The notes beneath the pieces are model-generated. The model searched no databases. It saw only the letters and a program-made list of their open reading frames with translations, and was not told where the DNA came from. 11,949 nucleotides of DNA from the NCBI GenBank assembly GCA_035510715.1, contig DATKGQ010000008.1:1-11949 (forward strand). Reading direction: 5' to 3'. The translations under genes and the position numbers were made by a program. Shown piece by piece: positions 1-7,087 of this stretch; the stretch's first letter is position 1; each line of letters begins with the position of its first letter. The DNA comes from DATKGQ01 sp035510715. GTDB taxonomy: Bacteria; Patescibacteriota; Saccharimonadia; Saccharimonadales; UBA4665.

Positions 1-745
1 TGCGGCATTAAAGAAAGTTGAAAATTATGGCGTCTTGCGTTTGGGGGTAGTCAATGCCGTAGGGTCTACGATCGCCAGAATGACTGATGCTGGGGTCTAT
101 ACCCATGCCGGGCCAGAGCAAGCAGTCGCTTCAACGAAAGCGTTTGTAGCCCAAGTAGTTGTCCTGGCTCAAATTGCTTTAATGCTCGACGGCTCAAGTA
201 AACTATTCCGACCATTACTGAAAGAGTTAACCGAGCTTCCCAATAAGGCCCAGCTTGTACTTGATCAAGCTGCTACCATTGCCCAGATAGCGCAAAAATA
301 CTCTGGTTACCGAGACTTCTTATTTATTGGTCGGCAGTACGATTATCCGGCAGCACTGGAAGGCGCTCTGAAGCTTAAAGAAATTTCTTACATCCATGCT
401 GAGGGTTACGCTGCCGGTGAAATGAAACATGGGCCACTGGCTATGATTGACGAAAATTTCCCGACGTTTGCCCTTGCTTGTGATTCGCCACAGCTAGAAA
501 AGACTTACTCTAACATTGAGGAAATCAAAGCTCGCAAGGGTCCGGTTATAGCAATCGCTAATAAAGGCAACTCAACTATCAAGAAACTTGCTGATGACAT
601 AATCTACATACCAAAATCTTTAGAGCAAACTCAGGTTATTCTAGAAGTTATCGCCATGCAACTGTTCGCCTACTACATGGCAAACTTAAAAGGCTTCAAT
701 GTTGATCGGCCCCGCAATTTAGCAAAATCTGTTACAGTAGAATAA
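1..745 (+). CDS. glmS: Glutamine-fructose-6-phosphate aminotransferase (glucosamine-6-phosphate synthase), C-terminal part, 5' truncated by window edge
   Basis: GlmS converts fructose-6-phosphate and glutamine to glucosamine-6-phosphate, the first committed step to UDP-GlcNAc and peptidoglycan, in the cytoplasm. Only the sugar-isomerase (SIS) half is present. The frame is open from base 2 (AALKKVENYGVLRLG...), so the TTG at 35 is not a start. Visible family motifs are VYTHAGPE and VASTKAF from the first SIS domain, then in the second SIS domain EGALKLKEISYIHAEGYAAG and KHGPLAMID, which hold the catalytic Glu/His positions known from E. coli GlmS. The protein ends in PRNLAKSVTVE, the conserved C-terminal tail whose lysine closes the active site. 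The N-terminal glutaminase domain lies outside the window. The stop is TAA at 743-745. No clear terminator follows, so read-through into the downstream genes is possible. Identification is very secure. Confidence 0.97.
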   Translation, partial: AALKKVENYGVLRLGVVNAVGSTIARMTDAGVYTHAGPEQAVASTKAFVAQVVVLAQIALMLDGSSKLFRPLLKELTELPNKAQLVLDQAATIAQIAQKYSGYRDFLFIGRQYDYPAALEGALKLKEISYIHAEGYAAGEMKHGPLAMIDENFPTFALACDSPQLEKTYSNIEEIKARKGPVIAIANKGNSTIKKLADDIIYIPKSLEQTQVILEVIAMQLFAYYMANLKGFNVDRPRNLAKSVTVE

Positions 746-785
746 ATTACAAACCATTAATCTAGACCCAGCGGTTAATCCCCGC

Positions 786-790
786 GGAGG
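786..790 (+). promoter_or_regulatory. Strong Shine-Dalgarno site GGAGG
   Basis: GGAGG sits five bases before the ATG at 796. It is notable because most genes in this window have weak or no Shine-Dalgarno sites, and because the ORF it serves appears to be a gene remnant coupled to the 987 start. Confidence 0.6.
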
Positions 791-795
791 TTTCC

Positions 796-990
796 ATGGT
801 CAAAGCAGAACGTCAGCGGTTAGGCACTTCGGTGCGGCTCACGCTCATAACCACCACCACAACAACCCTACCGGCAATAATCACTCCGCTGGTCATAAAG
901 GTAGCTGCTTTTGGGCCAGTTATAATTTGGAATTTCTATCTATACAAACAGCACATAGTCCGTACAATGAGATTGGACAACAAATTATGA
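796..990 (+). pseudogene. Probable remnant of a GtrA-family membrane protein (C-terminal end), with intact RBS and stop overlapping the next start
   Basis: This 64-residue ORF has the clearest Shine-Dalgarno in the window (GGAGG at 786-790, five bases before ATG). Its second half is hydrophobic and carries IWNFYLYK at residues 44-51, identical to residues 119-126 of the full GtrA-family protein at 6533-6952, followed by a basic end as in that family. At DNA level the shared block matches at about 20 of 23 bases. The first three transmembrane helices of GtrA are missing and I found no trace of them in other frames upstream, so this is either a decayed, re-initiated gtrA copy or a short functional membrane peptide. 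Its TGA stop (988-990) overlaps the ATG of the next gene (987), so its translation may deliver ribosomes to that gene. Calling it a pseudogene is inference; it could still be translated. Confidence 0.55.
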
Positions 991-3611
991 CATTAAAAAC
1001 AAAAGGCAGGAAGGTTATTAAACTCTGGGTTCGAACCTCACAATACAAAAAATTCAGAAAGATTGTTAGGTCATCCCATTTCGGTAAAGTGTATATGGCT
1101 TTATCTGTGGCTGTCATATTCGCCACGACGTTATTCTGGTCTTTATTAGGGGCCAGATTACAAGCTGGTAATGCTGACCAATTGATCGACACAGCTTTAT
1201 TTAAAACCTGGCCCACTTTTTACAATGCTACGTTCCCGAGTACTCACAGCTTCTTTTTGAAATGGCCAATCTTTTTTCTCATAAAACTTTTCGGCTCCAC
1301 GAGTTCAGCTTTTACAGTATTTACAATCGCTATCGTCATGCTGACGGTAGCTGCCCTGTTAGCGATTATATATAAAATTGAACGTCGGCCGCTTATTTTC
1401 GGAACAATATGTTTAGCATTAGCCTCTGTGTTGTTGTTGGTTCCGGCTCAGCCTTATGCTGGCGGCATACTACCGGTCAATATGGCAATGTTAGCAACCC
1501 GCAACATTGAGTACATAGTCTACATCATTAGTCTCATAGTGATTATCCATTCACCGCGGATTAAGAGCTGGAGGTTTTGGCTGGCCGTAGCCTGTTTGAG
1601 CCTGCTCATAGCTAGTGATAAATTATTTTTGGTTTTCAGCGTTGGCGGAGCACTCATTGCCCTTATCATTTATGCCAGCATCCGCACTTGGAAACTGGTA
1701 ACTGCCTCGATTAACTGGTTGATTCTAGGAGCTCTTGCTTCAGCCATAGCAATTGGTATTCTGGCACTCATTAATGCCAGCCATCTCACACATTTATCAA
1801 ATCAGTCGAGTATTGGTCCATATAATATGAGCAGTAATGCGTCAAACATAGCACTAGGGAGCCTCTATGCCGTGCTCGGTCTGTTCGCCAACTTTGGCGC
1901 AAACCCCGCTTTTGACTCAACCGTAGTAAGAGATATACCCCATGCATTGTATGCCCGGCTCACAAGCATTGCTGGCCCGGCATATGTGGTTAATGCGGCT
2001 ATATTGATCTTCGGCCTATATATTGTTCTGCGCTTACTTCATAAAAGCTGGGCCAGTAGACACAGCCAAGACATTCTGTCAGACAAGGCATCACTATTAT
2101 CAATTATGCTTATCTGGACAACGATTATTGCTTTTGCGAGTTTTATCGCGACTGACCATTATTACGCTGTTGATGCGCGGTATTTAACAATCAGCCTTTT
2201 TGCAATTTTCATATCAATTGCGGCCTATGTAAGAAGTAAACGTTGGCGGCCCGAGCTGGTGGTCTGTTCTGGTTTCGTGATAGTTATTGCCATTATTCTT
2301 GGTTTGTTTGCGTCGTTGCATATCTACACAGCCGATACAAATGCTCTTGCCGAACAGAATAAACATAATACAACTATCGCTCAGGTCTTAACTCGCCATC
2401 CGGTAAAAGTGCTGGTAGGAAATTACTGGCGCGTCCTGCCAACAAATTTGGCAGCCCATAACAAACTAAATGTGATACCCTTATCCAGTTGCACCCAGCC
2501 GCAGCAGATTCTAAGCAGTACGATTTGGCAACCTAATCTGCATAACCATAGCTTCGCTTATTTGTTAAGCTTAAGCGGAAATCTTACGAACTTCCCTGAC
2601 TGCACGATTAAACAAGTCATTGGTTACTACGGACGCCCCAATAGTAGCGTCCTGATCGCCGGCACTTTAAGCCAACCTAAAGAATTACTGCTCTATTATG
2701 ATCACGGGATACATAAAGGTAACCCCCAAAACCCCAAAACTTCACTTAGCCCGGCTACTATATTACCAATTAGCTTAAGTCAACTACCTGACACTTCTTG
2801 TAGCACTCTCGCAGTTATGAATATCGTAGCTCATGAGGATGATGATTTATTATTCATGAACCCAGATCTTATTCACGAAATTCAAGCCGGATATTGCATT
2901 CGGTCAATTTATATAACTGCCGGGGATGCCGGGCAGGGTGAGTTTTATTGGCTCAGCCGTGAGCAGGGATCCGAGGCAGCCTATGATACTATGCTTGGGT
3001 TAAGCACAAATACAATTTGGGTTCAAAGAATCGTTGAGCTAAACAGCCACGAATTCATAGCGGTTGCAAATCCGAAAGACGATTCTAGGGTCTCGTTGAT
3101 CTTTATGCATTTACCGGATGGCAATTTGAAGGGCCAGGGATTTAGTCCCTCTGGCTATGAAAGTTTGGCCAAGCTGTATGCGGGGCAAATCAGCCAGATA
3201 AACTCTGTTGATAATCAATCCTACTACACATCAGCACAACTAACAGTAGCATTGAGCACATTAATGAACACCTATACGGCAACAGAGATTAACACGCAAT
3301 CAGATTTTATCGGCACCCAGTATCCGGACCATAGCGATCACATGACAGTCAGCCGATTCGTTAAACTAGCTTACAAGCAATACGAAACCCAGCGCTATAA
3401 CAATCAAGTGATTATTCCTATTAAGTATTATATTGGCTATCCTATCCACCAAATGCCGGCTAACGTAACGGGGACTGATCTTCAAGAGAAAGAATCAACA
3501 TTCTTGGCCTATGCAAAATACGATAGTGGTACCTGTCAGGCTTTACAGACATGCTTGCAGAACGGTTCTTATGAAGCATACCTGACACGGGAATATCAAA
3601 ATCCTTATTGA
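987..3611 (+). CDS. Polytopic GT-C-like membrane protein fused to an extracytoplasmic PIG-L/LmbE-type deacetylase domain
   Basis: The protein has 874 residues from ATG 987, chosen because it overlaps the preceding stop as ATGA and because the longer reading from TTG 927 adds 20 non-conserved residues. Residues about 37-446 contain roughly 12-13 hydrophobic helices. The first loop has acidic residues D64 and D68, and there is a DARYL motif near 396, an arrangement like GT-C glycosyltransferases (lipid-phosphate-sugar dependent). After a roughly 160-residue linker region, residues about 605-874 form a PIG-L deacetylase domain: AHEDDD with H616 and D619, then LLFMNPDL, and HSDH at 782-785. These are the usual zinc ligands (consensus AHPDDE and HPDH); E replaces P and D replaces E, as in many secreted members. 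PIG-L enzymes remove N-acetyl groups from GlcNAc conjugates. Acceptor, sugar donor and topology are inferred; the PIG-L assignment is firm, the GT-C one moderate. Confidence 0.8.
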   Translation: MTLKTKGRKVIKLWVRTSQYKKFRKIVRSSHFGKVYMALSVAVIFATTLFWSLLGARLQAGNADQLIDTALFKTWPTFYNATFPSTHSFFLKWPIFFLIKLFGSTSSAFTVFTIAIVMLTVAALLAIIYKIERRPLIFGTICLALASVLLLVPAQPYAGGILPVNMAMLATRNIEYIVYIISLIVIIHSPRIKSWRFWLAVACLSLLIASDKLFLVFSVGGALIALIIYASIRTWKLVTASINWLILGALASAIAIGILALINASHLTHLSNQSSIGPYNMSSNASNIALGSLYAVLGLFANFGANPAFDSTVVRDIPHALYARLTSIAGPAYVVNAAILIFGLYIVLRLLHKSWASRHSQDILSDKASLLSIMLIWTTIIAFASFIATDHYYAVDARYLTISLFAIFISIAAYVRSKRWRPELVVCSGFVIVIAIILGLFASLHIYTADTNALAEQNKHNTTIAQVLTRHPVKVLVGNYWRVLPTNLAAHNKLNVIPLSSCTQPQQILSSTIWQPNLHNHSFAYLLSLSGNLTNFPDCTIKQVIGYYGRPNSSVLIAGTLSQPKELLLYYDHGIHKGNPQNPKTSLSPATILPISLSQLPDTSCSTLAVMNIVAHEDDDLLFMNPDLIHEIQAGYCIRSIYITAGDAGQGEFYWLSREQGSEAAYDTMLGLSTNTIWVQRIVELNSHEFIAVANPKDDSRVSLIFMHLPDGNLKGQGFSPSGYESLAKLYAGQISQINSVDNQSYYTSAQLTVALSTLMNTYTATEINTQSDFIGTQYPDHSDHMTVSRFVKLAYKQYETQRYNNQVIIPIKYYIGYPIHQMPANVTGTDLQEKESTFLAYAKYDSGTCQALQTCLQNGSYEAYLTREYQNPY

Positions 3612-3683
3612 GGTTTTCGGTATCATAATTAAAAACCGGCAAAACTGTTACGGCTGGCTAAATAAGAAACCCTTGTTCAGGAT
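3612..3683. other. Short spacer between convergent genes
   Basis: This 72-base spacer separates the convergent 987-3611 and 3684-4439 genes. A weak inverted repeat (GGTTTT near 3613 with AAAACC near 3633, 14-base loop) could serve as a bidirectional terminator, but the stem is short and AT-rich. No gene is seen. Confidence 0.3.
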
Positions 3684-4439
3684 TTAATTAATAACTGCCA
3701 GTAAAGTTTCCAGTACTAATGCGGTACCGTGCCAATCAGGTACCTCAATGCAATCCACACCCATTATCTTTACCGGATAGTCATTGCCATCTTTTTGAAG
3801 CCTATCGCCAATAAACAAAATGTCTTTTTTGGCGACACCCGTGTATTTCATGAGTTTATTGATCCCGTAAGCCTTGTCGACACCAAGTTTAGTTATGTCT
3901 ACCGAGGTTGAGCCGCCGGTTCGTACTTCAAATTCTGGGATTTTTTTAGCAACGTAATCGCGCAATTTTTTCCTCTTCTCAACCATTGGATCCCAAGCAG
4001 CTTTAGCTTCTACAGGAGCTTTCTGACCCAAAGCCGAGAAAGTTATCTGACTGCCCCGGTCTTCAATTTGGTCGCCCCAAGCTCTTTCTTGATCATACCC
4101 ACAAGCTAGACTACCTTCTTTTAATGCAGTTAGGATTTTGTTTTTTTGTTTTGGGGTAAAGTCTTCAGCATATAAACGTTCCCATTGGTCACTTAGGGCG
4201 TCATATAAATAATATCTGGTGCCACAGGTTGGTATAATATGTAGTTTTTGTAGTTTACCGACCTCGATGGTTAGATTATTTAGTATTTGCTCTTCAAATT
4301 GTTCAAACTTGCCTCCCGAGATTATACAGACAATAAACTTATCCAGTAGCTGAGCTAGCAATTCGGACATCTTGAGCGGCAACGGTGATTTACTGGGAGC
4401 AATAGTATCATCAAGATCAAAGGCAATAATTTTTTTCAT
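3684..4439 (-). CDS. HAD-IIB hydrolase, eukaryote-type phosphomannomutase-like
   Basis: The protein has 251 residues. HAD motif I is DLDDT (D8 nucleophile, D10 acid/base), motif II is ISGGK (S41), motif III lysine is K189 in DKAYGI, and motif IV is GDRLQKDGNDY with D212 and D220. The cap-region motif EDRGSQITFSALG (126-138) and the GNDY tail resemble the eukaryotic PMM2/Sec53 type of phosphomannomutase rather than the bacterial alpha-D-phosphohexomutase family. The likely reaction is mannose-6-phosphate to mannose-1-phosphate in the cytoplasm. Its ATG (4437-4439) overlaps the TGA of the upstream mannose-1-phosphate guanylyltransferase gene (4436-4438), so the two are almost certainly co-translated and act in sequence. 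The alternative is a sugar phosphatase of the same HAD-IIB class; the neighbour argues for the mutase. HAD fold is certain, exact substrate is inferred. Confidence 0.8.
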   Translation of the reverse strand: MKKIIAFDLDDTIAPSKSPLPLKMSELLAQLLDKFIVCIISGGKFEQFEEQILNNLTIEVGKLQKLHIIPTCGTRYYLYDALSDQWERLYAEDFTPKQKNKILTALKEGSLACGYDQERAWGDQIEDRGSQITFSALGQKAPVEAKAAWDPMVEKRKKLRDYVAKKIPEFEVRTGGSTSVDITKLGVDKAYGINKLMKYTGVAKKDILFIGDRLQKDGNDYPVKIMGVDCIEVPDWHGTALVLETLLAVIN

Positions 4440-5476
4440 ACTTCTTGATAGAAACGCTTGCTGACATCACCTACTTGTTGGGCTAAATCTTTTCTAACAA
4501 CCAGGGTTCCATCTTTAGTATTTACTACCACTACATTGTCCAGCCCGATCACCGCTAAGGGTTTATTACAATGATTTTGGATAAAGCTATTCTCAATTTC
4601 TAAAGTCTCCACCATCTCTCCAGTAATATGATTGCCATCATTATCAGGCTCAACCACTTTATACCAATCAGAAAACGAACCTACGTCTATCCAGTCGAAC
4701 GAAGCCGGTACGACCAGTAAGTCAGGAACTTTCTCGATCAGGGCATAGTCGATAGTGTCGTTTTTTAGACCTAAATATACTTCATCGTATTTATCGGGTT
4801 GAGCTTGTTTTAATAGTTTCAGGTTATGGAATAAGCCAGGGGCATATTTAGCCATGCTGGTTTCAAAAACATTAATTGAGCCCACGAAATAGCTGCAGTT
4901 CCAGAGAAAGCGGCCTTCTTTAAGATATTTTTTTGCAACTTCAAATGGTGGTTTTTCTTTGAAGGATTTAACATTAAAAACAAAATACTTTTCGTTTAAC
5001 ACTTTACCCTTTTCTATATAACCGAAACCGGTTGCCGGGTAGTTGGGCTCAGCACCAACCAGAACAATACGTTTTTTGTTTTTCGAAACTTCCGCCGCGA
5101 TTTTAAAGCTATGCGTGAAACCGTCTACGTCTCTTACGAAATGATCGGCAGCCAAAAAAACTAAAGGCTCATCCTTGTCTTCATAATTTGAAATATGTGC
5201 CAGAGCTAAAGCAATACAGTTTGCGGTTCCGCGTCTGGCAGGTTCGACAATAAAATGATCATCTGGCAGGTTCGGTAGTTGCTCCCGCACATGAATCACG
5301 TGGCTAGCTTCGGAAATTACGTAAATTTTCTTGGATAATCCCTTTGCTCGATCATATGTTTGCTGAAGAAGTGATCTATTGTTACTATTTATTTTTAACA
5401 AGTGCTTGGGGTACTCCGGCGTTGAGACAGGCCATAACCTAGTACCAGCCCCGCCAGCAACCATTACTAAAATCAT
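4436..5476 (-). CDS. manC: Mannose-1-phosphate guanylyltransferase (GDP-mannose pyrophosphorylase)
   Basis: The protein has 346 residues, starting at ATG 5476 (MILVMVAGGAGTRLWPVS), which places the nucleotide-binding motif at the N-terminus as in the family; the longer reading from TTG 5536 adds 20 residues with no family match. It makes GDP-mannose from GTP and mannose-1-phosphate. Visible motifs are GGAGTRLWP (8-16) with K24, EPARRGTA (78-85; usual EPxGRNTA), AADH (109-112), FKEKP (172-176), WNCSYF (192-197, where WNSGxF is usual), TIDYALIEK (241-249) and DWIDVGSF (261-268). The length fits the single-domain form without the C-terminal mannose-6-phosphate isomerase cupin. Its stop overlaps the next gene by ATGA. 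A TATAGT hexamer lies only four bases before the ATG, which would give a nearly leaderless mRNA if used. The family is secure; the sugar specificity is supported by the neighbouring mutase-like gene. Confidence 0.9.
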   Translation of the reverse strand: MILVMVAGGAGTRLWPVSTPEYPKHLLKINSNNRSLLQQTYDRAKGLSKKIYVISEASHVIHVREQLPNLPDDHFIVEPARRGTANCIALALAHISNYEDKDEPLVFLAADHFVRDVDGFTHSFKIAAEVSKNKKRIVLVGAEPNYPATGFGYIEKGKVLNEKYFVFNVKSFKEKPPFEVAKKYLKEGRFLWNCSYFVGSINVFETSMAKYAPGLFHNLKLLKQAQPDKYDEVYLGLKNDTIDYALIEKVPDLLVVPASFDWIDVGSFSDWYKVVEPDNDGNHITGEMVETLEIENSFIQNHCNKPLAVIGLDNVVVVNTKDGTLVVRKDLAQQVGDVSKRFYQEV

Positions 5477-5588
5477 ACCTACTATAATAACAAGAGTCGG
5501 AGATTTTAGTGAATTAATACAGGTATTGAGCCGCAATAATTGGAGTTTTAATATATACTTCTACAAGAAAGTTTGTTTTAGGTGAATT
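5477..5588. promoter_or_regulatory. Divergent intergenic region with candidate -10 boxes for manC and the GT2 gene
   Basis: This 112-base gap lies between the divergent starts at 5476 (minus) and 5589 (plus). Candidate -10 boxes are TATAGT on the minus strand (5486-5481), and TATAAT (5483-5488) and TATACT (5554-5559) on the plus strand. None has a convincing -35 partner. AGGTGA a few bases before ATG 5589 is a plausible Shine-Dalgarno for the GT2 gene. Placement of promoters here is expected from the divergent layout, but the exact boxes are guesses. Confidence 0.35.
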
Positions 5589-6536
5589 ATGAAGCTATCG
5601 GTAATAATTCCAGCTTACAATGAAGAAGAGAGTTTCCCTAAGTTCTATCCGTCTCTACTCAAAGTCATAATTGATACTGTCGGCAAATCATATGAGATCG
5701 TCATGGTTAACGATGGGAGTAGTGATGGCACTTTGAAACTTCTCCAAGATATTGCCAACCAAAATAAAAAACTAAGGGTTGTTAACTTTTCACGAAACTT
5801 TGGCAAAGAGATTGCCGTGACGGCCGGTATTTCCTATGCCCAGGGTGAGGCGATTATTATTATTGACGCTGATGGGCAGCACCCGCCTGAACTGATACCA
5901 AAATTTGTGAAGTTATGGGAAGACGGCTACCAAGTAGTCATCGGAGTGAGAGAGTCCAATCAGAAAGAGGGTCTAACCAAGCGCTACGGGTCAAAGTTAT
6001 TTTATAAACTACTCAACGTCACTAGTGATACAACTCTTATAGCCGGTGCAACCGATTTCCGATTAATAGATCGGGCTGTTCAAGCAGAATTTATTCAGTT
6101 CAGTGAACATTACCGGATTACTCGTGGGCTTATTGACTGGATGGGTTTTAGGCGGGCTACTATTCCTTTTCACGCTAACAAGCGTATTGCCGGCCAAGCC
6201 TCTTATCGGGTCTCAAAACTTATCAGGTTAGCTCTCAATAGTTTTGTGTCACTCTCTGTAGCTCCTCTATATATTTTCGGGTATGTCGGTGCTTTTATCA
6301 CTTTCGGAGCATTTATGGTCGGCCTGTTCGTTATCATAGAGCAGCTGATCCTGGGTGATCCTTTGGGGCTGCGCGTGACTGGCACAGCGATGCTTAGCAT
6401 ATTAACACTATTCCTTGTCGGTATACTTCTGATTTCCCAGGGATTAATATCTGTCTACTTATCGCACGTTCATGCACAAACTCAAAATCGGCCACTGTTT
6501 ATTGTTGATAAGCAAAATTCTATACGCCTGACTTAG
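5589..6536 (+). CDS. GT2-family polyprenyl-phosphate glycosyltransferase (GtrB/CsbB/DPM1-like)
   Basis: The protein has 315 residues and transfers a sugar from a nucleotide donor to polyprenyl phosphate on the cytoplasmic face of the membrane. GT-A signatures are IIPAYNEE (6-13), VNDGSSDGT (40-48), FSRNFGKE (67-74) and DADGQHPPE (93-101, the DxD-type metal/nucleotide site), and the acceptor-side motif KRIAGQASY (198-206). Two transmembrane helices near 225-251 and 267-290 match the GtrB/CsbB architecture, while eukaryotic DPM1 often lacks them. AGGTGA upstream gives a usable ribosome binding site. The gene is divergent from manC and converges on gtrA-like 6533-6952, sharing stop bases. The linked GDP-mannose genes suggest GDP-mannose as donor, but glucose or GlcNAc nucleotides are used by close relatives, so the donor is inferred. 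Confidence 0.9.
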   Translation: MKLSVIIPAYNEEESFPKFYPSLLKVIIDTVGKSYEIVMVNDGSSDGTLKLLQDIANQNKKLRVVNFSRNFGKEIAVTAGISYAQGEAIIIIDADGQHPPELIPKFVKLWEDGYQVVIGVRESNQKEGLTKRYGSKLFYKLLNVTSDTTLIAGATDFRLIDRAVQAEFIQFSEHYRITRGLIDWMGFRRATIPFHANKRIAGQASYRVSKLIRLALNSFVSLSVAPLYIFGYVGAFITFGAFMVGLFVIIEQLILGDPLGLRVTGTAMLSILTLFLVGILLISQGLISVYLSHVHAQTQNRPLFIVDKQNSIRLT

Positions 6537-6952
6537 TCTATCAACACCTGGTCTGGTTTTTTGAAGATACGAGTCTTATAGAGATAAAAATTCCAAATCG
6601 TAGTTATGCCAAGTGCTATTGTCCGCGTAAATACGGCTGGTACCTGAGGGGATAATAAATAAGTAACCAACAGAGTAAATCCAAAATTAAATAAAACTAG
6701 TAGCGTGAAGGCGGCGATTTGTGGTAATAATATCTGGCGCTGTGTCCGTTTATCTCTAAAGGTTACCAGCTTTTGAAGAATAAAGGAGACAATAAGACCA
6801 ACCCAGAAACTTATACCGACCGCCACTACCGCACTGGCTTTAAGCTGTTCGGCGACAAGAATGGTAATAATTTCCATCACATAAACAAAACCACCAATAA
6901 TGATATAACGGCCGACCGGCCGGTCGAGAAGCAGATATATCTTTTTAATCAT
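6533..6952 (-). CDS. GtrA-family four-helix membrane protein, putative polyprenyl-phosphate-sugar flippase
   Basis: The protein has 139 residues, the normal length for GtrA/GtcA. Four hydrophobic helices lie near residues 16-36, 43-63, 77-100 and 105-125. Family marks are the N-terminal RYIIIGGFVYV block, the mid-protein FILQKLVTFRDK after helix 2, and the C-terminal IWNFYLYKTRIF. GtrA proteins are thought to move polyprenyl-phosphate sugars made by GtrB/CsbB-type enzymes to the outer face, and the GT2 gene next door is exactly such an enzyme. The two genes converge: the TAA of this gene (plus bases 6533-6535) overlaps the TAG of the GT2 gene (6534-6536), leaving no room for a terminator. The start is ATG 6952; no strong promoter is visible upstream. 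The flippase role is from family knowledge, not shown here. Confidence 0.88.
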   Translation of the reverse strand: MIKKIYLLLDRPVGRYIIIGGFVYVMEIITILVAEQLKASAVVAVGISFWVGLIVSFILQKLVTFRDKRTQRQILLPQIAAFTLLVLFNFGFTLLVTYLLSPQVPAVFTRTIALGITTIWNFYLYKTRIFKKPDQVLID

Positions 6953-7087
6953 AGTATGTAACTAGTTTAAGTTAATTTTGATTTCGACGGAAGCCGGCCA
7001 GATAAACACGACAAAAAGTGGTTGCCAGCGCATGAAAAGAACCTATAATATATCAAGCAATAACATTAAACAAAAAGCTGCAAAAAA
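6953..7087. other. Divergent intergenic region between gtrA-like gene and surface-protein operon
   Basis: This 135-base AT-rich gap holds the plus-strand promoter listed separately. On the minus strand I see only poor -10 candidates for the gtrA-like gene. The segment near 6977 resembles the 5' phrase of tmRNA by chance, without the rest of that molecule. Confidence 0.4.
7022..7049 (+). promoter_or_regulatory. Sigma70-type promoter for the 7088-11601 operon
   Basis: TTGCCA at 7022-7027 (five of six to the -35 consensus) is followed after 16 bases by a perfect TATAAT at 7044-7049. Transcription would begin near 7056, leaving about 32 bases of leader before ATG 7088. That leader has no visible Shine-Dalgarno. 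This is the best promoter match in the window and sits directly before a three-gene operon. Confidence 0.6.

Noticed and set aside
798..926. His/Asn-rich open frame upstream of 927 (many His codons)
   Set aside because: It has no start codon and arises from the ACC repeats of the overlapping short ORF read in another frame.
927..986. Upstream extension of the GT-C/PIG-L protein from a TTG at 927
   Set aside because: The start codon is TTG without a ribosome binding site, the 20 added residues are not protein-like, and these bases encode the conserved gtrA-like end in another frame. ATG 987 is better.
3613..3640. Inverted repeat as an intrinsic terminator
   Set aside because: The stem is six AT-rich pairs with a 14-base loop; too weak to call.
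5477..5536. 20-residue N-terminal extension of ManC from TTG 5536
   Set aside because: Family members begin just before the GGxGTRLWP motif, matching ATG 5476; the extension overlaps the divergent promoter region.
6975..7000. tmRNA-like phrase (TTTCGACGG)
   Set aside because: No matching 3' acceptor half with a T-arm and CCA, and no tag-peptide ORF nearby.
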